NCBI RefSeq assembly: GCF_014190875.1
Contig: NZ_JACHVS010000002.1
Coordinates: forward strand, 868,001 to 932,000
Direction: 5' to 3'
Source: Paeniglutamicibacter cryotolerans
Lineage (GTDB): Bacteria > Actinomycetota > Actinomycetes > Actinomycetales > Micrococcaceae
DNA length: 64,000 bases
Part shown: positions 57,702 through 64,000 of the stretch, in pieces
Numbering within the stretch: position 1 is the first letter of the stretch
Layout: each line of letters starts with the position of its first letter
Position numbers and translations under genes: made by a program
The notes under the pieces: model-generated
What the model saw: the letters and a program-made list of their open reading frames with translations, nothing else
The model's database searches: none
What the model was told of the DNA's origin: nothing

Positions 57702-58427
57702 CTACTTGGACACAGCCGATGCGGCGGGGACCTGGGCGAAGACCTCGGAGTAGTTGGAGACGAAGCCGATCCGGTCCAGCGGCCAGGAGATGACCCCCAC
57801 CTTGCCCTCAATCGATGAGATTGATACGAAGCCACCATGGTCTTCCATGTGGAATCGAGAATCGGCCGAGGCGGCCCGGTGATCGCCCATGACCCAGACC
57901 TTGCCCTCGGGCACCGTCACCTTGAATTCCTCGATGGATGGCGCGTTGCCCGGGTAGATGTAGGGTTCGGTGATTTCGGTGCCGTTGATGCTCAACTTCC
58001 CGTCGGCGGTGCAGCAGACCACGGTGTCCCCCGGCATGCCAATGATGCGCTTGACCAGATGCTGGCTGGACGGATCGGGTAACAGGCCGACGAAGATCAG
58101 GAAGTCGCCGACCGGGTTCGTGGGTGCCGGTTCAATCGGCGGCAACCAGCCCAGGTCGTCCCGGAACACCACCACGTCCCCATGCTGCACGTCGAAGGGG
58201 CCGGGCACCAGGAGGTTGGCGAAGATCCTGTCGTTCTTCTGCAGCGTCAGCTCCATCGATCCCGAGGGGATGTAGAAGGCGCGGAAGAAGAAGGTCTTCA
58301 CCAGCAGCGAGATCAGCAGCGCGGCGACCACCACGATGAGGATCTCTCGGACCGCGGCCCAGACCTTGTTGCGGTGTTTGCCTGATCCCTGCGGATCCGT
58401 TGCGGGTTGTTCCTGCGCGTGGGACAC
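57702..58427 (-). CDS. lepB: signal peptidase I, 241 aa
   Basis: Removes signal peptides from exported proteins. One N-terminal membrane segment (about 25-47) is followed by the nucleophile motif YIPSGSME (Ser 57) and the general base Lys 126 in LVKRIIGMPGD. GDHRAASADSR is the box D/E region. The CC pair at DTVVCCTADGK is shared with the second copy. Confidence 0.95.
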   Translation of the reverse strand: MSHAQEQPATDPQGSGKHRNKVWAAVREILIVVVAALLISLLVKTFFFRAFYIPSGSMELTLQKNDRIFANLLVPGPFDVQHGDVVVFRDDLGWLPPIEPAPTNPVGDFLIFVGLLPDPSSQHLVKRIIGMPGDTVVCCTADGKLSINGTEITEPYIYPGNAPSIEEFKVTVPEGKVWVMGDHRAASADSRFHMEDHGGFVSISSIEGKVGVISWPLDRIGFVSNYSEVFAQVPAASAVSK

Positions 58428-58605
58428 GCATGACCTCTTTCTCAGTTGTATGGAGCATGGCGCCCGGCGCGGTGCGGCGTTGCAGCCAGCGTACTGACCA
58501 CCACGATAAGCCTACTTTGCCCTCGGGCCCACACCGCGAACCGGCACGGACGGATCTGGCTTCCACACTTTCCGAACGAATGGGGAGACTCCCGGGTGCT
58601 GCGGA

Positions 58606-59271
58606 TCAGCGCACTCCCGGTTCGAGGGATGCTGCCCGGTCCAGCGGCCAGATGATTCGTTCGACCTTGCCGATCACGCGCTCGGTGTTGATCATGCCGC
58701 CACCCGGGGCCCCGAGCAGGGAACGCGAGTCCGCGGATTCGGCCCGGTGGTCGCCCATGACCCAGATTCGACCCTGCGGGACGACTGCGGCGAAGGGCGT
58801 CTCGCTGGGCGCGTTGCCCGGATAGAGGTACGGTTCGTCGATCGGCTTCCCGTTCACCCGGACCTTTCCGTCGGCGGAACAGCAATCGACCGTATCCCCG
58901 CCCACGGCGATGACCCGTTTGACGTAGACCGAATCGTTCCCGCGCAGCCGCAAAGCCCACAGCAGCCCGTCCAGGGCGTCGGAGCGCTCGTAGGGCAGGA
59001 AGGAGCCGCGTCCGTCGAAGATGACGACGTCGCCGCGTTGGATCCCGGAATTGGCGTAGGCCAACCGGTTCACCGCTATCCCGTCGCCGGGCAGCAGCGT
59101 GTTTTCCATCGAGCCGGAGCCGATGTAGTGGAAGTCAATGACCGTGGCCCTCAGGACCACTGTGAGGAGCGCGGCGGTGACCAAGGCGCCAACGACGAAG
59201 CGCCAGCCCCGGTGACGGTGCTGGCGCTTCACGCGACCGGACTCATCGTCCGGAACACTGTGCTTTTGCAA
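58606..59271 (-). CDS. lepB: signal peptidase I, second copy, 221 aa
   Basis: A second type I signal peptidase, with one membrane segment (about 23-45), Ser 54 in YIGSGSME and Lys 118 in YVKRVIAVGGD. Sharing DCCSADGK, GDHRAESADSR and LYPGNAPS with the neighbour shows tandem duplication. The start is taken as TTG 59271 (no other in-frame start nearby matches the Arg-rich N-terminus), which is uncertain. Both copies keep the catalytic pair, so both are probably active. Confidence 0.9.
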   Translation of the reverse strand: MQKHSVPDDESGRVKRQHRHRGWRFVVGALVTAALLTVVLRATVIDFHYIGSGSMENTLLPGDGIAVNRLAYANSGIQRGDVVIFDGRGSFLPYERSDALDGLLWALRLRGNDSVYVKRVIAVGGDTVDCCSADGKVRVNGKPIDEPYLYPGNAPSETPFAAVVPQGRIWVMGDHRAESADSRSLLGAPGGGMINTERVIGKVERIIWPLDRAASLEPGVR

Positions 59272-59315
59272 GATAACGATGGGAACCGCAGGGGCACCCG
59301 AATCGAAGGATCTGG

Positions 59316-59675
59316 CTACTTGCCGGTGTTGAAGTCGCGCTTTTCCCTGATCTTCGCAGCCTTGCCGTGGCGATCGCGCATGTAGTAAAGCTTTGCACGA
59401 CGGACATCGCCCTTGGAAAGAACTTCGATGCGCTCGATGATCGGGGAGTGAACCGGGAAGGTACGCTCCACGCCGACGCCGAAGGAAACCTTACGCACGG
59501 TGAAGGTCTCGCGAACGCCATCGCCCTGACGGCCGAGCACGAAGCCCTGGAAGACCTGAACACGGGTGTTCTTGCCTTCGATGATGTTGACGTGGACCTT
59601 GACGGCATCGCCGGCGCGGAAGGTCGGGATATCGTTGCGCAGGCTGGCTGCATCGACAGAGTCGAGAATGTGCAT
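59316..59675 (-). CDS. rplS: 50S ribosomal protein L19, 119 aa
   Basis: A large-subunit protein at the 30S-50S interface. The sequence, with [16 protein letters not shown] and [14 protein letters not shown], matches the family. ATG 59675 has AGGAG eight bases upstream; the open frame before it is part of the leader. A long hairpin lies about 45 bases upstream of this start. Confidence 0.97.
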   Translation of the reverse strand: MHILDSVDAASLRNDIPTFRAGDAVKVHVNIIEGKNTRVQVFQGFVLGRQGDGVRETFTVRKVSFGVGVERTFPVHSPIIERIEVLSKGDVRRAKLYYMRDRHGKAAKIREKRDFNTGK

Positions 59676-59762
59676 GAATGCATCTCCTAGATGGACGCCG
59701 CAGGTCAACCACCTTAGACACGGCGCAAGAGCAGGGACCAGGGGTCCGGTTTCTTTGCGCCG
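59676..59762 (-). promoter_or_regulatory. rplS leader with a long hairpin
   Basis: On the minus strand GGCGCAA at 59755-59761 pairs with TTGCGCC at 59722-59728, and an inner GGACC/GGTCC helix forms the top. No T-run follows. Ribosomal protein L19 leaders with autoregulatory structures are known in other phyla; whether this one binds L19 is an inference. Confidence 0.5.
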
Positions 59763-60414
59763 AAGCTTAGCATCGAGCCCCGGATTCGGGACACCGATCG
59801 ACCTGACTGTTGACCATCTCCCCCTGCGGCAGGAGGGAAGCCCAGTAGGCACAGTCCTTAATTATGCCACACGCATTCCAAACGGACGGGATACTGGCCA
59901 CGAGAGCCGCTGTTCCGGCCCCTCGGCGTCGGTCGGCATCAGCTGTGAAGCCAACCATGTCGCAGTTCTCAAGCATCCTAGTCCGGTGGTACCAGTCGGG
60001 GCATCGAAGTAAGAACCAAGTACACAGGTGCATTCCGGCGCCATCCTCCGAAGCCTGCTGGCCGGCATATTCCTTGTTGGTGTCCACCCTGGTATCCGGA
60101 CAGGCGCTCTCCCTGTCCTTGCACACCAGCTCTGGGGGCGCAATGGATTTCGCCGGGTTGCTCATGCTCCGCCTAGCAGCAGATGGCATCGGGAACCGGC
60201 TTGTTGCTCGCATCAAGCCGATTCCGATGGACATGGTGACCTCGGTTGCCGGCCTCGCCACCGAAGCCGCATGGGCCCAGGTCGACACTCTCACCACCGA
60301 CGAAGCCACCAGTGCCATGGCAGCACTGGTGGCCAATGTCCTCACAACATTATTCTCACCAGCCAGATGTCAAATAAGTGCGGCCTGAGGGATACTAACG
60401 CACTGGTAGGGGCC
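59763..60414. other. 650-base region, possible decayed gene
   Basis: Between rplS and trmD. A plus-strand frame (59864-60388) includes a helix-rich stretch, MDFAGLLMLRLAADGIGN and WAQVDTLTTDEATSAM, that recalls the C-terminal dimer region of TetR-type regulators, but there is no start site or DNA-binding domain. I treat it as a possible remnant. Confidence 0.35.
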
Positions 60415-61227
60415 CTAAAGACCCGGGTGCTCGCCCTTGTCGATGACCTTGCCCTCGTGGATGGCGAAGCCGGCATGCCACAGCGTGTCGCGGTCATGCC
60501 TGTTGAACGTTGCCGGGTCCAGCTTCACGATCAGGTCCGGGCGGCGCTCGGCGGTGCGCTTGAGCTGCTCGTTGCGGCGGAAGCGGGTGATCTTTCCGTG
60601 GTTGCCCGAGAGCAGGACCTCGGGAACCTCGTGCCCTTCCCATTCGGCGGGCTTGGTGTAGACCGGGTACTCAAGCAGTCCGTCGGAATGCGATTCCTCG
60701 ACCAGCGATTCGGGGTTGCCCACGACGCCGGGAATGAGCCTGCCAATGGCCTCGACCATCGCCAGGACGGCGACTTCTCCCCCATTGAGCACATAGTCGC
60801 CGATGGAGACCGGACGGACATCGAAGTGCTCTTGTGCGAATTCCAGCACCCGCTCGTCGATCCCCTCGTACCGGCCGCAGGCAAAGGAAATGTGTTCGTG
60901 TTCAGCCAGCTCGTAGGCCATGGCTTGGTCGAAGACGGCGCCGGCCGGGGACGGGACGATCAGTGTCGGCTTCACCGGGCCCGCGGCGTCGAGGGGAGAC
61001 TCGGTGGCAATGCGGCGCAGTGCGGCCGCCCACGGCTCGGGCTTCATCACCATGCCTGCTCCACCGCCATAGGGGGTGTCGTCGACGGTGCGGTGCTTGT
61101 CGAAGGTGTAGTCGCGCAGATCGTGCACGTTCAACTCGAGCAGCCCCTCGCGACGGGCCTTTCCGATCAGCGAGAGGTCAAGCGCTGCCAGATACTCCGG
61201 GAAGATGCTGACGACATCGATGCGCAC
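60415..61227 (-). CDS. trmD: tRNA (guanine-37-N1)-methyltransferase, 270 aa
   Basis: Methylates G37 next to the anticodon, preventing frameshifting. The knotted SAM site is seen in [18 protein letters not shown] and [20 protein letters not shown], with [17 protein letters not shown] near the N-terminus. It starts two bases after the rimM stop. Confidence 0.96.
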   Translation of the reverse strand: MRIDVVSIFPEYLAALDLSLIGKARREGLLELNVHDLRDYTFDKHRTVDDTPYGGGAGMVMKPEPWAAALRRIATESPLDAAGPVKPTLIVPSPAGAVFDQAMAYELAEHEHISFACGRYEGIDERVLEFAQEHFDVRPVSIGDYVLNGGEVAVLAMVEAIGRLIPGVVGNPESLVEESHSDGLLEYPVYTKPAEWEGHEVPEVLLSGNHGKITRFRRNEQLKRTAERRPDLIVKLDPATFNRHDRDTLWHAGFAIHEGKVIDKGEHPGL

Positions 61228-61229
61228 CC

Positions 61230-61760
61230 TTACTTACCGTCCTGGGCTTCCGACTTGTTCACGTCGAACAGGCCAGCCGGCGGGGTGGCCACGATAAAGC
61301 CGCCCTTGACGTCAACCTCGGGGACCATGCCGTGGACGAACGGAAGGTAGACCTCGTCGCCCGCCACGGTCTCGATGACCAGCAGGTCCTGGGCGTTGCC
61401 GGTGCGCAGAGCGGTGATCCTGCCGATCTCGACCCCGTCGACACGGACGGACAAGCCCTCGAGCTCGTGCTCGTACCAGGCATTTTCATCCTCGTCCTCG
61501 GTAGTATCCGAGTCGATGAAGAGCTTGGAACCACGGATGGTTTCGGCCTGGTTGCGGTCCAGGATCTCGGCAAAGGCCAACAGCAGGATGTCCTTGTTCC
61601 AGCGCGCGCTTTCGACGGTGACCGTCTTGAGTGTCGCGTGCTCGATCTCGATTTCCGCACCGGGAACAAAGCGGTCCTGGGGCGCATCGGTGAGGACCTG
61701 GACGGTCACCTCTCCGCGGATTCCGTGCGGCTTGCCAATGCGTGCAACCTGAACGCGCAT
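61230..61760 (-). CDS. rimM: 16S rRNA processing protein RimM, 176 aa
   Basis: A ribosome maturation factor that binds S19 and helps assemble the 30S head. The N-terminal RimM domain ([16 protein letters not shown]) and the C-terminal PRC-barrel part ending in [15 protein letters not shown] are present. The acidic insert [15 protein letters not shown] lies at about 85-100. Coupled to trmD downstream. Confidence 0.95.
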   Translation of the reverse strand: MRVQVARIGKPHGIRGEVTVQVLTDAPQDRFVPGAEIEIEHATLKTVTVESARWNKDILLLAFAEILDRNQAETIRGSKLFIDSDTTEDEDENAWYEHELEGLSVRVDGVEIGRITALRTGNAQDLLVIETVAGDEVYLPFVHGMVPEVDVKGGFIVATPPAGLFDVNKSEAQDGK

Positions 61761-61821
61761 GCTGTTTCTCCTTCGTGGGAATCGATGTCCCGGTAATCCT
61801 ATGGTGTTCTGCGGTTAAACA

Positions 61822-61858
61822 ACGTTGGCCCCGCACAAGCTGCGTGCGGGGCCAACGT
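61822..61858 (-). terminator. 15-bp inverted repeat separating khpA from rimM
   Basis: ACGTTGGCCCCGCAC (61822-61836) and its exact complement (61844-61858). On the minus strand it is followed by TGTTTAACC. It lies 31 bases past the khpA stop and so divides rpsP-khpA from rimM-trmD. Confidence 0.75.
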
Positions 61859-61888
61859 GGCTAGAAGCGTGCTGTAAGCCGAACAGGC

Positions 61889-62128
61889 CTAGCGACGACG
61901 GTCGGTGTCGACAACGTCGACCCGGACCGATTCGTCGGCCAATGCGGCGACGACGGTACGCAACGCCTTGGCGGTGCGTCCCTGACGGCCGATGACCCGA
62001 CCCAGGTCATCCGGGTGAACCCGGACTTCCAAGGTGTCGCCACGGCGATTGCCCTTGGCTGCGACGGCAACGTCATCCGGAGAATCGACGATGCCGCGCA
62101 CCAAGTGCTCCAGCGCTTCGGAAAGCAT
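61889..62128 (-). CDS. khpA: KH-domain RNA-binding protein, 79 aa
   Basis: A small RNA chaperone found next to rpsP in Gram-positive bacteria. The type II KH motif is RVIGRQGRTAKALRTVV, with the GxxG loop GRQG, so RNA binding is likely. Its start lies two bases from the rpsP stop. Confidence 0.94.
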   Translation of the reverse strand: MLSEALEHLVRGIVDSPDDVAVAAKGNRRGDTLEVRVHPDDLGRVIGRQGRTAKALRTVVAALADESVRVDVVDTDRRR

Positions 62129-62130
62129 TG

Positions 62131-62529
62131 TTACTCGGCCTCGACGGCTTCAGCCTCGGGTGCCTTTTCAGCCTTCTTGGTGATGGCCTCGGGCAGGATG
62201 ACCGATGCCTTCTCCGGAACAACGAAAGCTTCCTTCGGTGCCTTGACGCGCAAGGTACCTTCCTGGCCTTCGATGCCCTTGAACTTCTGCCAGTCACCGG
62301 TGATCTTCAAGATCGCGGCAACCTGCTCGGTCGGCTGGGCGCCGACGGAGAGCCAGTACTGAGCGCGGTCAGACTTGACCTCGATGAACGAGGGCTCTTC
62401 GGTCGGGTGGTACTTGCCGATCTCCTCGATGGCACGGCCATCACGCTTGGAGCGCGAGTCCATGACGACGATACGGTAGTACGGGGCGCGCATCTTGCCG
62501 AAGCGCTTCAGACGAATTTTAACGGCCAC
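62131..62529 (-). CDS. rpsP: 30S ribosomal protein S16, 132 aa
   Basis: An assembly protein of the small subunit. [20 protein letters not shown] is the family start; the actinobacterial form has an acidic/Ala-rich tail ([15 protein letters not shown]). The GTG at 62529 agrees with the family N-terminus and has AGGAG 11 bases upstream; an upstream GTG at 62541 lies too close to that box. First gene of the ribosomal group in this orientation. Confidence 0.95.
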   Translation of the reverse strand: MAVKIRLKRFGKMRAPYYRIVVMDSRSKRDGRAIEEIGKYHPTEEPSFIEVKSDRAQYWLSVGAQPTEQVAAILKITGDWQKFKGIEGQEGTLRVKAPKEAFVVPEKASVILPEAITKKAEKAPEAEAVEAE

Positions 62530-62785
62530 TTTAGTGGTCACTCCTGTTTCTCAACAATGTCGAACCATTGGATCTGCTCCCGTGGGGCGGGCCATACTCG
62601 CTGGTTCTGAAGGTCTAGACCTCACGCGGAGAGAGGGGCCACGCGGGTCGAGTACCCGTTCATTATGCCAGATGACAGCCCTTCAGCGCGACCCGGGGCC
62701 CCGGAGTGTCGCGCGCAGGCTAACGGGCCGACGCCGGACATGCCATGCTGAAGTCCTACTTCAGCTCAACATGAAAGATACGGCA

Positions 62786-63682
62786 ATGACACGCTTGATG
62801 GCCCAGGACCACTACCGCACCTCACAGGAGGCCGGATTGTGGGACGAGCACATCGCCCCGATCAACTCCCTGGTCGGTGATTTGCGGGCCAAGGCCCCGG
62901 CCCGCAGCAACGGCCAGGCACCCTATGTCGCACCGTCGCTCGGAGGTGTCGACGCGACCATCCTGTGCCTGATGCAGGAGCCGGGCGAGGCGAGTCTGCC
63001 GGAGACCGGAAGCGGCATGCTGAGCGTCGAAAACGACGATCCTGCCGCTGAAATGCTGGGAAAGCTGCTCGAGGGCGCCGGCATCGACCAGGCCGAGACG
63101 GTCCTCTGGAACGCCTTCCCCTGGCACCGCGCCGAGCCGGGCAGCCGCATGTCCGCCGCTGATGAAATCGCCGGCATCGACCCGCTGAAGCGGTTGCTGC
63201 GCCTACTGCCCAAGGTGCGCGTCGTGTACCTGCAGGGAGCCGCCGCCCGCAAGGTCTGGGAGCGCCTCGAGGCCAAGCACCCTGAGGCCACTGCACGCAT
63301 CACGGCGGTCCGGGCCAACGGCCCCGCTTCGAGTGCGGCCCAACCGGCCGAAGGCTCTCCCGAGCAGCCCGCCGAACGTGGCAAAGGTCGCATCGGCGCC
63401 ATGGCCGAGGTCCGGTCCCTGGCTCCGGCACCGGAAGCGACCAACAGCGGGCCGCGCCGCGAGACGCTGGTCCGGGCCGAGGACCTCGGCCCGGAACACC
63501 TGGGCCGCTTCGTCGAGGTGACCAACGGCGTCCAGACCATTTCCGGGCCGCTGCTGAAGGCCTTCCAGCCGTCGACCGCACATCGCATCACGGTCACGGT
63601 TGAATCCGCGGGACAGCGTCGGGCGCTCGGCGTGGCACCCGATGCCTGGGTGCGCATCTACCGCGGCGCCGGACTTCGCTAA
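62786..63682 (+). CDS. uracil-DNA glycosylase-like protein, 298 aa
   Basis: Paralogue of the gene at 299. Residues 1-190 match it in layout: LWDEHIAPINSLV, a hydrophobic strand before CLMQEPGE, LWNAFPWH (107-114), and VVYLQGAAARKVWERL. The C-terminal 100 residues (from GRIGAMAEV) form an extra, beta-rich part ending PDAWVRIYRGAGLR that is absent from the first copy. The catalytic motifs of known glycosylases are not all evident. ATG 62786 is chosen by matching MT-x-L of the paralogue; ATG 62771 is in frame just upstream. Confidence 0.58.
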   Translation: MTRLMAQDHYRTSQEAGLWDEHIAPINSLVGDLRAKAPARSNGQAPYVAPSLGGVDATILCLMQEPGEASLPETGSGMLSVENDDPAAEMLGKLLEGAGIDQAETVLWNAFPWHRAEPGSRMSAADEIAGIDPLKRLLRLLPKVRVVYLQGAAARKVWERLEAKHPEATARITAVRANGPASSAAQPAEGSPEQPAERGKGRIGAMAEVRSLAPAPEATNSGPRRETLVRAEDLGPEHLGRFVEVTNGVQTISGPLLKAFQPSTAHRITVTVESAGQRRALGVAPDAWVRIYRGAGLR

Positions 63683-63932
63683 GTCACACCCGCTTCACCC
63701 GCCATGGCCATTCGCCGGGAACCCACACAGGGGGACCGACGGGTGGCCATGGCCGCTATCCGGCGAGCGCCGACGGGCCACGGCCCCGTGGTGGGCAGCG
63801 TTCGCACTGGCGCGGTGGGCCCTTGACCCGCTTGACACATTGACCCGACTCCATGTCCCCCGCTAAGGACAGGCCGCCCGTCCACGCACAACGATGGGCA
63901 CGACGGGTCGATTTGCAGCGGCTGGCACCGGC

Positions 63933-64000
63933 TCAGTGGCGGGGGGCCAGCGTCTTGGCCGGGACGTGCACGTGGTCCCCGGGCCGTTGGCCGACACCGC
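63933..64000 (-). CDS. possible C-terminal fragment of a gene running off the window
   Basis: A minus-strand frame enters at the window edge and ends at TGA 63933-63935, reading GVGQRPGDHVHVPAKTLAPRH. The composition looks coding, but 21 residues are too few to name a product. The stretch 63683-63932 before it shows no supportable gene. Confidence 0.3.
   Translation of the reverse strand, partial: GVGQRPGDHVHVPAKTLAPRH

Overview
The window is chromosomal DNA from a high-GC Gram-positive bacterium of the Micrococcaceae type (Arthrobacter / Paeniglutamicibacter-like). The grounds are codon use, a single-gene pyruvate dehydrogenase E1 beside a PucR-type regulator and fabD-fabH-acpP-fabF, actinobacterial families (DUF3052, DUF3145, DUF2469, DUF2079, MptB-type mannosyltransferases), and the order yraN-comM-dprA-xer followed at a distance by DUF2469-rnhB-lepB-lepB-rplS-trmD-rimM-khpA-rpsP. 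Genus assignment is inference from gene content only.

Layout. 0-8 kb: a uracil-DNA-glycosylase-like gene, a DUF2079 membrane protein and a leftward operon of three polytopic glycosyltransferases (two tandem MptB-like proteins and one GT87). 8-17 kb: oligoribonuclease, tRNA-His, acyl-CoA dehydrogenase, peptide deformylase followed by a gene split by one in-frame stop, a lipoprotein, a long-form glyceraldehyde-3-phosphate dehydrogenase, a decayed hydrolase, a CsbD-like stress protein and RNase P RNA. 17-30 kb: yaaA, an RNase HI-VOC fusion, a coiled-coil/zinc-ribbon protein, Nif3-like protein, msrA, cysK-cysE, two oxidoreductases, a methyltransferase relic, gnd with a divergent FadR-type regulator, tRNA-Val, a peroxiredoxin and DUF3052. 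30-39 kb: aceE, a FasR-like regulator and the FAS II operon. 39-46 kb: a CPBP protease relic, DUF3145, a frameshifted unknown gene, then the xer-dprA-comM-yraN cluster on the minus strand. 46-50 kb: an OpuC-type ABC transporter for compatible solutes. 50-56 kb: small proteins, a Ser/Thr kinase with PASTA and NPCBM-like ectodomains, a methyltransferase and an unknown protein. 56-64 kb: a minus-strand ribosome, tRNA-modification and secretion block, ending with a second uracil-DNA-glycosylase-like gene.

How it fits together. Most genes are housekeeping: acetyl-CoA production (aceE) next to fatty acid synthesis and its probable activator; cysteine synthesis from serine (cysE, cysK); the pentose phosphate pathway (gnd); DNA uptake and recombination (comM, dprA, xer); translation and export (rpsP, rimM, trmD, rplS, lepB).

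I see no prophage, insertion sequence, CRISPR array or defence island. The unusual signals are several independently decaying genes lying between intact operons, an RNase HI domain that has lost its first catalytic aspartate and is fused to a VOC domain, the kinase ectodomain, a repeated TTCGAA motif upstream of both parts of the transporter locus, and a leader hairpin before rplS.
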